64,000 nucleotides of DNA from assembly GCF_051401765.1 (NCBI RefSeq), contig NC_135064.1, positions 20,186,001 through 20,250,000 of the forward strand. Reading direction: 5' to 3'. Positions 39,050-52,503 of this stretch are shown piece by piece. Source of the stretch: Calliopsis andreniformis. Its lineage: Eukaryota; Arthropoda; Insecta; Hymenoptera; Andrenidae. The notes beneath the pieces were generated by a model. That model had not been told where the DNA came from, did no database searches, and saw only the letters and a list, made by a program, of their open reading frames with translations. The position numbers and the translations under genes were made by a program. Position 1 is the stretch's first letter. Each line of letters starts with the position of its first letter.

Positions 39050-39170
39050 TCTTAGACTAGCCCTTGGACCATCTCTTGATCAAGCCCTTGGTCTAGTCCT
39101 TGGACTATGTCTTGGTCAAGCCTTTGGTATAGTCCTTGGACCATCGCTTGGCCAAACTTTTGGTCTACCA
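39050..39170. repeat. 36-bp minisatellite, about 3.3 copies
   Basis: Units begin at about 39050, 39086 and 39122, with a partial fourth from 39158. The consensus contains CCTTGGTCTAGTCCTTGGAC then a (T/C)ATC(T/G)CTTG(G/A)TCAAG block. Copies differ at several positions, so this array is older than the 13-bp one 90 bp upstream. Both neighbourhoods share GGTCTAG/CTAGACC words. Confidence 0.9.
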
Positions 39171-39174
39171 CTGA

Positions 39175-42100
39175 ACAACCGTTAATCCTGGAACTGGGTT
39201 AATATTTGGTTAAAGTCGAACTAGTCCTTCGGAGATATACGTAATTAAAAAGAAGACTTAGGATTCGAGACTAGTAGTCAGGTACTTAGCGAATTTTCGT
39301 CTTTTAATATCGATTTCAGAAACTAATTGCGTTCTCAGGCCAGGGTCCACCTAAATCGGCTTACCTACGTTGGGAATTTCTACTGGCACGTTTATATCGC
39401 ACTCTTGCACGGTCGTTAACGTTGTCGCCTGTTATAATCTACTCTCCCGTAATTCGTGATGCGACCGAAATGGAGGCAATTGCTGCCGACAAAATGGAAA
39501 AATGTGGAGAAGCATTTTACTCCTCGAAGCTCCTTCCTTCAAGAGACCCACTTAGGAGTCGCTCTACCACACACGCCTACTGGAATTTTCAAATTCCATT
39601 ATCTCTTTCAACAACCTTCCCACACTTTGAGGTACAACAAAACTAATAAACTCGACATCGACTTTAATGCACCACGTTTCCACAGAAGCCTAGAAGTCTA
39701 CACGCAAGGAGAGGTCAAGTAGATTATCCTTCCTCCTCTTTCTCGATCCCAGCACGAAGAATCGTCAGGAATATCTATGCAGCCTATTCCACCAGCAAAT
39801 TGTACGCCAGAGTCACTTCCATTTGTTTCCTATCAGTTTCCTATCGAACTTCGCGAAGTATCCACTGAACGACATCGAAGCTGAGCGAAACTGAGGAACC
39901 ACCGAATATGTATCAAACTAAACGTTAATGAAACGACCGAAACGGGAGACTTCTGCCCTTTTACAGTTTCTGTGTTACCCAGCTGCAATCCCTCGGTCAT
40001 AAATTACACGGCCAAGGAGAACGTGCCTAGTTTCTGTCCGAGTTCCATGAAACATCGGAAACTCGGTGCCCGGAAGGGAGCCGGAAGATTTCTTCGTAAT
40101 TACAGGACGAATTTATACGCGTCCCTAATGGAGAACGGCGAGGTGTACGGCCGGAAGTGGACTAGAGTTTGTTGTCGAATCCACGGGAGCGGCGGAGGTT
40201 TTTAAAATTCAAGCCACGCCATCATGGGATTTCTGGTGGCGTTGCTCGTTTGTTCACCCGCCGAGCTCTGGAATCCATTTTAATTACACACACAGCGGTA
40301 TTGGTGGTATTATTAAATGTTTTACGTTCGAGGGTAGACTCGAATCTGGGACAATTAATGGCAGCGTAGAACTGAGATTGGACCGAGATTGAATTGAAAT
40401 TGAAGAATCCCTTTTGACATTCCAGGCTCTCCTGTACCCGGCTCTATCTTGCTTGGAGATCTCGGGACGTAAACAATTTTACGAGTTTGTTGACTTTATT
40501 TACGACCCTCCCGCTCAAAAGTCACTTCCCCGCCACCCGTTCAGACTTTTGACGAATCTTCTTGGAAAACTAGTTGGAGATTTCAGTTATACCTAAGAGG
40601 TCTTTGCTCTCGCGATTAATCATCGTCCCCTTCGGATAGATTGCTTTCCTAAGTGGTTAAGTGGATGAGTGTTCTGGCAAACTTGAAGCTAAACACGCGT
40701 TCTTCTTCTTGCCCTCTTTTTCAGAGGTGTATTTTAAACGAAGAGGGAAGGTAGCATATTGTGGAGTTAGAAGTTAGCTAGGTAATTCAAAGTTGAAAAT
40801 TTCCATCAAAACTAACAACTTCACGGAACTCCTTAGAGCGACTCTAGAGACAGCCGCAGCACATCGTTAACGAAATTAACTGAAAATGTTCCAAAGTGCC
40901 CATTTCACCAGCGTCTGTATTAGAGACGCATGCAATTTCGAGTTCGGCCCATTTCGAACCCGATGCTCGGCCGATGTTCGAGTTCTGTTTGAACTACGCC
41001 CGAAAACGGACTCTTGTGTTGTGTTTGTTAACCTGTTAACCAGGGAACTGGCTTTTGTTCAACTCGTTTCACAACGAAATATTTCGTCATACCCAGATAA
41101 CAGGTTAAAGCGGACCCTCAACATCCTGGGCAAATATTGCCAGAGAGACTCGTCGTTCGCTGCTAGCTGAGAGCACAAGCCACCGAGTACGTAGAGTTTT
41201 ATGACTTTCTGAGGGTGTTCGGCTGGGTGCATCGATCCCCTTGCATATGAAGTCTAACACAGACGCCGCACTTACGAGTGTTGCCAGCCAGGGTCAATCA
41301 CGGATCAAAGGACACCGTAGCATTCGTTCGATATGAAATTCGGTTTGCATGCGGGGCAAAGCCTATTCCCGTGGCATGATTAACGGACACGAAGACGCGA
41401 CACCCGACGCATGGTTTCGGTATCGTTGCCTGAATTCCCTTTGATCGTTTCGCGTGGTAATGATGGATGACATGAATCCATGATGGACGGTGAAATACTG
41501 TTACGTGTCGATAATGCAACGAGTCTTCTGTGTTCGATGGAATGTTGCTCGAGGATCTGGAGATATTTGAAATCGAGTTAACTGGAGCTATGTCGCTGAT
41601 CGTGAGTGGTTAGAAAGCTTTGAATTGATAGGTCATTTAGATCACTGACGAGCTGTAATGACAATTTTCATTCCTCATTTACTGAATTTAAGTAGAGAGT
41701 ATAATTAAATGTAATTACCTCAGAGTGTAAAACTTGTTACGAAACAAGTAAAAGGTGCAAACGATAGTGTATTTTCTCTGGAGTTTAAAAACATTTTAAT
41801 GTTACCATAACAGAGTGAATAGAAATGTTATACACACAGAGCATGGAAGACTGCACTTAAGTTTTTTACAAAAGTTACTCTGACGGCCTACGCTTCTCTC
41901 TGAAAAATTCAAATTAAAGTGACCGCATATTTCACGCGAAGTACACGACACTGTACCACCAATTACAAAACCATGTTGAATTTTTATTAGGAAAGTTATT
42001 GAAATAGTTAGTCGCAAGTACTGGTATTATCAACCGCTTAAACTCTTACTTATTTTAAAATTTAAATACCACCTCGCGTGAGAATTCCATCGCAGAATAG

Positions 42101-44250
42101 TTTTCTACGCGATAATTTTCGCGCTATTGCTTTCAGGAATTTCTGAATTTTCACTTTCGGCAAAATTTCTTCCTGTCTCTCTGGTATACAATATCAAGAA
42201 ACTTTTATCTTTGAATAAAATAATGTAGCGTGATCCAGATTCAAGGTACTTACTCACGAAACTTTGAATTGAACAAATGTTCCCCGTACTTGGAATAATT
42301 TTCTACTAACATCACCCACGCTATCATAAACATACCCTACGAGCCTGTTATAAAATTTGTCACGTTTAAAGGGCCAACGATGAAATCGCGTCGAACGACG
42401 CTTCTTTCGGTGCGTGCAACGTCGTTCACGCGAGTTCTGACATAAATGCAACTTTTATCGACGCTGGGAGCAACGCGCGACAAGGGAAAAGCTTTACAGC
42501 TATTGGGCATTTATTAACTCTCTCTCGTGATACGGCAGCGCAGCCACTCCCTTGCCATTCAGTGCGCCAAGTCGCGTCACGATAAAAACGCTCGTATTAG
42601 TAAAACACGAGGCCTGTAATTTACAAAACAAATACCCTAGCGCGTGTGTACGAACGCGTATGTTCGTCCTGGGGGCAAGTAAATTGTCGCTTAGCCGATT
42701 AAATCGAGCAGCGCAGAATTCGGTATTGGGGCACCGCAGAATTCAGGGAATTGGTTATTCAGCGTGTAATGAAATTCTGCCAAAAATATGGAATTGATTA
42801 AACGATAACAGTTCTAGTAAACAACTGCGGTTTCGGTATAACAGATCCATTAAGCTTAATAAATTTTGCAAATGTAACAACTACGTGTTAACAATGGTGA
42901 ATTAGACGAAATCCCTGCTCTGTTCGTTCTTGTTTACCATATTTCGATTTCTGTGATTCGTTTTCATGAGTTACTTCTTTTTACTGCAGTCTCGTATTCG
43001 ATCATTCCCTATATTATTTTTGTTCAGAACTTCAAGCAGCTCCCATGTTAATTTGGTATCTGCGCTATGTTCTCGTTCGTGGATCATTAAAAGTTCTGCA
43101 GTGTAACCTATACTACGTTTCCCCTGTTTTTTAGCTTATTTCTCCATTTCCTTACTTTCTACCCATCAACATTGTAGTTAATCTCATCTCTCTTAACTGT
43201 TTATTCTGAATTTAATAGCTACCTTTAGATTGGGTACAATATTAATAAAAACAGAAAAATAATATTATACTACGCTCTATGTAGCTGCAATTCTCTGAAT
43301 TTTGCTCCAAAAAAGCCATCAATGGGAAGCAAAATTCAGCAGATAATAGTAAAGTATTTGAACACATTCTAGACCGACGTATTTTAACAAGCCTGACTCC
43401 AGTACTCCACCATGTTCTTTTAGCTATGAAACTGATCCATGTGGTGGGTCCTAGAGTTTCAGCTGTGGTTTGAAGTCGATTATTGAGGCTCTACTGTACT
43501 GTAGAGCTTCACAGGATTAGGTGATCTTCGAGAGTCAAAGGCCACATCCAACCGAGGGAGTATCATGTTCACACATAAATTCATAAAGTACATATCATAC
43601 ACATATAGATGTTTGGTTTCTTGCACAGAAAACAGGATACTTAAAATCTTCGTCGTCGAGCTAACGCCTTAAGTCTTCGGGGGGGAAAGTTTCACGGTTT
43701 CTCGCACAGCAAAATTGCTCGAAAAGTTCCAAAGCAGAGTGAGTCGGACGTCTAGCAGTGTCCGTTCACGAGCTGCCGTTCCAATGGTAATGCGGTCCCC
43801 TGTCCTCCGTGGATGCCAACGGAGGTCAGGATAGAAGTTTCCCAGGGATATTTGTAGGTTAGTTATGGCTTTTACACGCGAGGTCCCAACGGGTCACGCC
43901 ACATTATGCGGTCCTCGCAAGGCGCGCGCGTCGCGCCACTCAATTTAACCCTGGCTACTCTACGCCACGAGTGGCCTACACTCCATCCTAGTTTGCTTTA
44001 ATTGCAATTCGGCCTATTGTACTGATCCAATTGCCCTCGTTTGTGTTCCTCTGCTTTACGAGATTTTTCACCGATGATCCAGTGGAATTGTACGTTTAGA
44101 GTCAGACGTCCCAAGCCCGACAGTCGTGAGATTTCAGTATAGGTGCTGGTGTTGCTTCTGGAGAAGTATGATTTATAGGTATTGGTATAGGAATGCTTCA
44201 TTATTGCTATTAATGTTTGGTTCTTGAGTCTACACAAGTTTATATATTTA
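39175..44250. other. No confident feature
   Basis: Five kilobases of unique-looking sequence alternating AT-rich and CpG-containing parts. Open frames do not exceed 94 codons. A GCTCTAC/GTAGAGC 7-bp hairpin at about 43480 is the only structured word noticed. Confidence 0.45.
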
Positions 44251-44254
44251 ATTA

Positions 44255-44435
44255 TTTGAAAATTTAGATAGTTGAGGATTCAAATATTTGAAAATATGAA
44301 AATTTGAAAATTTAAATGTTTGAAAAAGTGAAAATTCGAAAATTTTAACAGTTGAATATTTGAAAATTCGAAAATTTAAATATTTGAAAATTTAAAAGTT
44401 TCAAACTTTGGAAGCCTGAAAATCTAGAAGCCTCT
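44255..44435. repeat. Decayed 8-bp tandem repeat (GAAAATTT)
   Basis: GAAAATTT, GAAAATTC, GAATATTT and similar 8-mers follow one another with frequent slippage. The period and the GAA start match the clean GAATTTTT array at 5952-6103, but this array is much more degraded. Confidence 0.75.
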
Positions 44436-47400
44436 CATTACCCTTTCCAAAGCATTCCCCGCATATTAGAAAGAAAAATATCTGGAAATCTGGTCAAGTA
44501 GATTGCAGCCCTTCCCGACGTCTGGAAATGAAATAAAAACCTCAGTTCGAAATTAAGATTTCCCGCTGACCAATCTTAGACTTCAAAAGCCTCTGTACTT
44601 AAGTCTAAGGTAAATTTTCATCGCCGACAGTGTCCACAGAAGTTCCCAAAGCTATTCCTAAAAACATAAAACAGGTTTGAAATGTAAATCGTCGAAGTAG
44701 CTCACGTATAATTACATCCACCTTATTCCTCAATTTAAACATTAATACAGCCCCGAAAAAGCTGTCCAGAAAATTTCAGCGAGGATATTCCCCTCGTTCG
44801 AGGGCCCTCGAGATTTATTAAAGTGCTTAAGTCATCCACGATCTTTAAAACTTCTCAAGAATTCTTCGTTTCGAGTGATATTTGTGAAGCAGATCCTCTC
44901 TGGCTCTCTCGGCAGAAGAGGGGAGCGGGCAGAGGCTCTCACGAGAGGCGATACTCGCAGCCTCGAAATATTCGAACCCCTCCAACTCAGTCAATTATTA
45001 ACCGTCCTTTTACCGTAATTGCCGCGAACGGATTTATGTGCTAGCACGCGCGGCAGGAGGAGATGCGCCGAAAACCATCAGGAATCGATCACGCCGACTT
45101 CCCGAGCGATAAATTTGAAATTCGAGCGATGCCGCTCGCGATAGGATGGATTCACGCGCGCCTCGCCGCTCCAGACTAGAAATTTCTCTTCAGGAAGGAC
45201 GTGGAAAGTGGGCTGCTCGTGCCTCTCGCGAACCTGGTGCTCGACGATCGACCTGGGACGCGGCGTGTCGAAGAACGAGCTCGCGTTTCGGATTAAAACG
45301 CGTGCTGGGGGAAGTTCCTGTCCAGGATCCTCGACGGAGTTACGTTGCCCCGCACCAGTTCCGCTTCAATTCGGTAGAATCTCCCTGGATACGGATTTCG
45401 AATAGAATTCTACGTTCGAAAGACGATTTTCGGACCCTCGACATCCTTATAGATATACGTCGAATACGTTCAGGTATCACAAGTGGGGGGTTAATCTTCT
45501 TATAGGAATCGGGAAAAGCTCTGTGAAGGAGAGATTGTGAATTTTATTTTCAACGCGATAACCATTTTTTTGGATAGGAGCGAGAAACTTGCATTCGAAG
45601 CTCTCGGAGGTTGGACAGCATAATTTCAAGAGATTTCGTGCTGAAACGGGGCGAGGATGGATGGGGGAAGGTGAATGCATTCTGTTTCCATGGGCAGTGC
45701 CAAGGGGAAACACCGATCTGCTGGCCACCGATATTGCGTTTGCGTTACAATGATTAAACTGCCATAAATTTACGGGGGTCGCGATAGCAATCACCATAGA
45801 TTGAAATTGCGGAACCGTGTAATCGTAAATTCGAGTACGCACACGAGAGGAGAGGTATTAATGGGAAATCTTTCATTTTCTGTTGCAGGTAAGCGATTAC
45901 ATCGTAACCAGTGTTAACGAGATAGAAAGATCCGAGTGTCTGCTTTGGAATACTGTGGTAAGTAATAGGGTAACGCAATAGAATATAAAGTAATGGTTGG
46001 AAGGGCATTTATGTAGTACTGGCAGTATCAAAAGAGGATTAAGCAAATAATTGAATTAAATTTGATATATTTGACGAGTTAATCGAAGAAAATTATGTTT
46101 CACTGGTTACATGGAAATTCCTCCGCATCGAGCATAAATTCATTCGCTGTGAAAATGTATAATAATGTGAATTTCAGCACGAGAGACGAGAATACAGAAT
46201 TAATTCGCTTTTATCATTTTGGAATTAAAAATTTCGGAAATAGTGGAGGTTTCCTAATCAATGTGTGACCCATTTAACGAGTTAACTACTCGGTTAAACT
46301 AATCACTCAATGCGCACGGTTAACCACAAGCGTAACTGTAGAATGAGTACGACATAATTTAAACAGCAGGCATCGTGTTTCGATTTTACCTCAATGTGAT
46401 TAAATTAAGCAAGTGTATTTAATTCGATCAACGAAGAACGATTTGTTTCTAATTTACTCAACCAGCTAACCGCGTCATAATTGTGAAATTGACCGCGTAA
46501 AGGATAATTTAAGCTATATCGCATGAACTACATCATCATAGGATAGTTTAATTCACTTAGGACCTAGCCTCGGTAGAGACGAAATTTTCAATAAAAAAGA
46601 TATAAGTTCTATTTTTATATACAATTATCAATTATAATACTAGCCAGCGAAACAAGAATTTACTTTGAACTATAACAATATCGGCTGTTCACTGACCTCA
46701 GATTTTCTATGACGACAAGAGAAACCCAGAAGTGGATTTGAACTCTAAACCCTCACAGTAGCAATCTTAATTCAATTAATTTAACTTGGATAGTCTACTT
46801 TCCTGTTTCACTACTCCTCGGTTACCCAAGGCATCCATAAATTGAGTCTCAAACACATAAACCAGCGTCTACATTTAGTGTTGCAATATTGCATAGTACT
46901 ACATTAGACAAATGGCATTAATAACAAACTGTGTGTACACCTTGCTCGAGGGACATGCTCCTGCAAAGGTTTTCCTAGAAATGCATTTCTCAATGTTAGG
47001 GACCAACAATCTCGAGTTAGCTTCTCAGTGTTTAAACCACGAAAGAGACTCAACTGGGAGGAGAATTCTGCGAGTGTATCACCCAGACTTCATGGAGATG
47101 TGAGAGTGTCGAGAGGGGCTAGTTACTGATACTCTGTAGTGGTTCTAGAAGTGTGTGAACCATGACAAGCGAGTGAGGATACCTACAGTTATTAGCTGCA
47201 CTCTAGTCGCCTCGTTAAGTCCAGACTCTGGGCTTCTGCCATGAAAGCTTCCATCTTAAAACTAGGTGAGACACATATCTTCGATTTTCTTAACACTTTT
47301 ATTCCTCCACACTAGGTATATTATTTTAGACATACCATTATGGATCCTTGTATCTTAATCCACAAGAAAAAGAAGACACTATATAGTAGGATCTTGCTTA

Positions 47401-49640
47401 AACCTTAAAGTTAGATACACCCTTTCAATACTGTAACCATTTCACCTACAGAAATACTCTACAAACGCCACTGAAAATTGGATCAATAACTATAACCCAA
47501 TAATCAAGATCCACAATTCGTTATCAAGCTCCCCCTATAACATCCATATAAATTAAACCTAAATCTGATATCCTAAACCTCCCAAACCTAAATCTCCATC
47601 AAAACCAATATACTACTCATGAAATGAAAGTAACTATAACCTGTAAACACGTCCCCGCAGGGGACACATCGACAAGAGTCAAAGTACTCGAAACGCTAAT
47701 ACTATCTGCATCGATGTATACCCAATTGCGCGATCATTCGAATCGTGGGGATCTCATCAGGCTTTCAGCCGCGATCGTGGCCGCCAGGCAAGCCTAGGCC
47801 ACGGCTCCAGCGAGCACGTACTCGCTAATCGGGCACAATGTTGCATAGTTACATATGAAATTAATTCGGCAGGGAGCATCGACGTGACACGGCCGCGGCG
47901 GGTGACTGTTGCAACCTAGTTCGATATTGAATCCAAGGGAACGACGGATAGGTGTGTACACGCACAGGCGTACCCCCACGAGATAGGCACAGTTGGCACT
48001 CAATGTTGTAATATGATGGCTGCGTAGTACCTACACCGCGGACGGTTATTAGTATTCAGTTTGTTTCGCGGTAACAGATGCAGTTAAGCCGACCTCCGTG
48101 CACGAAGCGGCTACACGTTACACCGACCTCCACGTAGGCAATGGTATCTCGCGATTCGCCGAAATTACGAGCCTGCGCCGACAGGATCAAATTATTTGCG
48201 ATTATTATTTTCCAGGGCTGCGAGCATGGTACAGTTATGGAGCCTCTGTCTTCTGTAGGACCGAACAGATTCGATTTAGAGGTCTGTGATTTTCAGGGGT
48301 GGTGTACTGTAGAGTGATGAGATATTGGCTCGTGTGCCTTTAAACTGAAACAGCCAGGGGTAAAGGAATCGTTTGTTAGCTTCACTGAAAAATAAGAGCG
48401 ATGCTCTGACTCGAGACATATTCATATTATTGGCATAGTCAGTCACGTGTTAGAAGACAGCTTAGTCAGTGATATTAATATATCTGTTTTTTCTTTTTAT
48501 TAGCAGGTTTAGCTTTTATACGGAGGTGTCTCTGCAAGTCTAGGTACATAAGTGTATAAGGTGTGTTGTTGATACAGTCTTGATGCCCGAATCTGTTATT
48601 CAGTTAAATCATATTTAGCAAGTATTACTTATGTTAGATTAAAATAGTCGTAGGTATCTATATTTTTAATCTGTATTGTTTCAAGAACGAGTGTAGAAGT
48701 CGACTAATCCCTGAAGTGGATCCCCTGCTATGGAAACTTGCTTCTATAGGCGCAAGTAGTGAATGAATATTATAATGTAGCGTTAAGAGGAAGTACATTA
48801 AGAATACAGAATATAGCACAGAGTAATTCACTTTATGGCTTTCACTTTTCTCGGTATTATTAAATTCTTTCTACATGTAGCGTATTTTGAATACTTTTAC
48901 TGCTTCAGAAGATTGAACTTATAACGCAAACCAAATTTTTCTTTTTCCACGGAGAGGTGGAATTTAAATCAATTTCTGAATCTTTAATAGGCTTTCGTTT
49001 ATACTGAGGATATGCTTTTGTGCTGCTCGACAATATTCCACGTAACCATTTTAATGTGCCCTGCTGGGTTGTTTATGTAAATACCGAGTTAAATTGCACC
49101 AAAGCATTGTTGCATGGCAGTAACCGCGAGAACAACAGCGTTTCGATTCCGCCTACATCTCTGCATGTATATTGACAAACCACGATTTAGTAGCCCATAA
49201 TTTACCGCGGTCGTAAATCGCTTTGAAACTGCTCGATACACTATGAATGTCTCGTGGTAAACTTTTTTTGTCCCAAGTCGTTCACACGCTCTTCGACATG
49301 TGAGAAATAACGTAGCATGAATTTTGTTAAATATTTATCGTACTTGAGCCTTGTTTACGATTCATCGGGAGTGTTTATAGTATGGGAGCAACGACTATCT
49401 AATTTTATTGCGTGGTCGAGGATTGTCTTCTGTTTCAGCCATCAAAGATATACATGGCAGAAACTAAGAATATTGTCACATCTTGTAAACATCAATTTTT
49501 ATCTGTACTTCTGTTCTACTTAATTCTGTCATCTTATGTAAGTCTTGTATGAAATAACGTTCAGGTATTGCACATTGTTATGAATGCTGCTAATGAGATT
49601 TTAATATAGTATCAAGAAGTCAGAAATTAATTCAAAGTTA
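44436..49640. other. No confident feature; CpG-rich at 44860-45480
   Basis: The CpG-rich part has a 119-codon plus-strand frame (45146-45505) rich in Arg and Ser that resembles nothing known. The rest is AT-rich unique sequence. Around 47560-47600 a few CCTAAA/AACCTAAAT words recall the insect telomere repeat but do not form an array. Confidence 0.45.
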
Positions 49641-49642
49641 TA

Positions 49643-49990
49643 AGCCCAAAGTTGCGTAAATGGAGCATTATTAAGAAAAAAAAAGAATCATTTTACTAAC
49701 AAACACTATACTGTATAGATACACAGTAAATGAAAAAAGATCCAAACAAGTTTATGATTTACAAAAAACTGTTGTGTTCTAGTGTTACAAAAATTTGAAT
49801 TTTTAAAATTTTCAGAATATTGTGGAAGCCAGGTAAGAGAAGAGAAATAATAACAAAAAAAATATTAAGCCAATTTTCGGTATTTGTTTCATAACAGTAA
49901 CATGATGAAACAACGTTCAATATATAAATTCACTTAAAAAAAGGAAAAATGCAATAGTATAAATATTGTGTTTACGCAACTTTAGGTCTT
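49643..49990. mobile_element. Non-autonomous DNA transposon with about 19-bp TIRs
   Basis: The left end AAGCCCAAAGTTGCGTAAA and the right end, read on the minus strand, AAGACCTAAAGTTGCGTAAA, are near-identical terminal inverted repeats 348 bp apart. The interior is very AT-rich with A-runs and no open frame. Size and structure fit a deletion derivative or MITE; the superfamily is not certain and a target duplication is not clear. Confidence 0.75.
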
Positions 49991-49991
49991 C

Positions 49992-52385
49992 ACGAGTAAA
50001 CAATATTTATTTTATATTTTTTTCAAAAGTAAGAAATTGTAAAAAAAACAAGAACCACGATTGAGCAAAAAAGGACCCAATGAACGTAGTAGGATTAAAT
50101 ATAAGAAAAATACCAGAAAATAAACACCACTTATTAAACTAGATTCATGATCAATATGATCTATATAGCTTATTTCTGAAATCTCTCATTTATGTCTTCT
50201 TATTATCCATATCATGCATTATTTCTTCACCTGGGAGACCGTGACACCTTTTACAATTAATTTCCACCGCTCAGAAGTGACAATCTTTAATTAACATTCG
50301 CCTGGTAACGTAGCGTCACCTGCACACCTTCGAATAATGTTATTATACTTGTTATACCACAACGACGTAAACGTCAGTTTGCTATATTAAAGCCAATAAC
50401 TAATTACGAGCGTCTGGCCCGTGGAAGCGGGGGCGGAGAATGGTCGCGATGACTCGAGGGAGCCCACCATATAGGGACTTTCGAATTGCCAGTTAACGCG
50501 TCGATAAACGACGTTTATTGTCGATTCGCCCGCTGGGAGTATAAAGTTCCGAATCGCAGCGACTCGCGGGTTTGGAAAGCGTGCTGGAAAATCGCAGCCA
50601 GTGGTCGAAGAACTTTCGGCGGGCCGGCGTGCGTGATAAGATTTGCATAAACGATTCACAGCTACCAGTGGCGACATAAAGCGATTAATATTCGGCTGAC
50701 GACAACGCGTCAGCTGGCGCACACACGTCTGTTGCTACAATTATTTGCTCGACCAGGTCGAAAACACTGGTTCCTTGAACCTGAGTCCTGTGATCGTGTT
50801 CTACAGAGCTTGAGGGCTACGTTAGACTAGATGGTAATTGGATGAAGATTAATGTTGCTACTATTATTGGGGCTATGAAGGAATCGAAGTTGTGGCATTG
50901 AGAAGCTCTTAGAGTGTACTTTATGCAGATTTTTTTAGTGTTTTATTCTAGGGTATTTTAAGTGTTAGAGAGATGTTCTTAATTCCTTTTTATGTTGAGA
51001 AGATTGAACATATTAATTCTTTCTCACCTTTAGAGTTTGAGATGGGTACTATTATCTGGACTCTGCATTTCATGAGAATCAGACTGTTATAAATTGGGTT
51101 TTGCAAGGTGTAGAGAACAGTAAATCAGAGGTGCAAAAAATTGTGATTTTAGAAGCGCATATTATAATACTCTAAAAGTATGTTTTATACACAATTTTGT
51201 AGCATGGAAAAAAATATTCCAGCGCTTGGAAGTGAAATAGTATACTGGATATTGTTGCTTCTAGAAATAAAAAAAGTAAGTTTGACTTGATACAGCCTGG
51301 TTACAATATGATATCCCTTCTCGTGTGGCTTAATATCATAAAATTGGACATAGAGGAGAAAGATATGGCTTTAATATCATTTTGTACACCGCCGTTTCGA
51401 AACCTAAACGACCTAGAAAAATTTGATGCGAGAAACATGTAAAATGTGTCTAAAAAAAGTGGACTTAATACACTCTCACTCTAGAGTCTAGATATGAGAT
51501 CTGAGAACCTGAGATCTAACATATTCAGAAGCTGGTTCTTACACTAGAGGGTGGATCCAACTGATAGCTTCTGAATACTTTTACCATGCTTTTCATCATT
51601 CCTCGCTGTGGTTTAGTCAGTAGAGCATTAAAGAGTCCTCTATAATATTCCCCATTGACTTCAGAACAATTTTTGATAGATATATCTCAATCCCCAAAAC
51701 TAGGCCAAGACAATGAAAGCGTCCGACAATCTCAGCAACCATGCCTTTGGTCATCTGATAATTGGTTTTGGACTCCAATAGACAGCAGAGGTACTCAGGA
51801 AGTGGATGCTGCGCGGGGCAACGCTAACTGCCTCGATTGCAGTCTAGACGCGATTCGATTACCCGATGACGTCGGTATTACGTCCTAAGGTACGAATTTG
51901 CCCCCTATTGTCACGGATAATACAGTTTACCCTGAGGCTCGTAAATCTCTTAAGGCCAAGGGAGTGGGGTCTCGAAGGGCGATCCAGCGTCTCGCGGTGG
52001 GATTGACCTCCGACTCGGGTCGAGTTTTTAGTTTCCCTCGGAGCATCGGAAACGCTGCTTGGTCGCAGGTGGCGTACATTCAGTTAGGTTTTTTCTTTGC
52101 CGCGGGAACTTTAGAAAATCAAAAGTGGCTTGGGAAGAAGTTTCCACTGCCGAGGTGTTTGCGTGACGGCGTGTCGATTATTTCGACGAGCGTGTGGCAG
52201 CTTAATCGATAAGTAGAAAATAGTGTAGGTAACTAGGATTGCACCGAGTGAGGTGAAGAACTGAGGCTGGCAGAACCAGAAGACTGGCACGTGTTACGTG
52301 TAAAATTGAAGTTAGACGGTTAGACACTGTCAGCAGCGGTGTCTTGGAAGTCGAAACCCTTCTGACAATCGTACTTATTTGAACG
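49992..52385. other. No confident feature
   Basis: CpG-rich at 50390-50720 with an unrecognised 111-codon minus-strand frame. At 51265 and 51452 the words AAAAAAAGT and GACTTRATACA recur in the same orientation about 185 bp apart; similar words occur in the 28342 repeat, so an old related copy may lie here. Confidence 0.4.
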
Positions 52386-52391
52386 GTGATC

Positions 52392-52431
52392 GTAATTATT
52401 GATGCAATAGTCGATTGCGTCAATAATAATT
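52392..52431. repeat. Short hairpin of 40 bp
   Basis: TAATTATTGATGCAAT pairs with ATTGCGTCAATAATAATTA around the loop AGTCG, with one three-base bulge. Too short for a microRNA precursor and without known function. Confidence 0.75.
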
Positions 52432-52503
52432 ACCTATTCTTGGCACGAGCTCTAGCATTAAATTAGATGGAGATCTAAACCTTCTGTACAGCAAGAAAAT
52501 ATA

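Noticed and set aside
46700..46790. tRNA-like GAGTTCAAATCC on the minus strand
   Set aside because: The T-arm stem does not pair and no acceptor, D or anticodon arms fit around it.
47560..47610. CCTAAA/AACCTAAAT words resembling the insect telomere repeat
   Set aside because: The words are few, irregularly spaced and not tandem.
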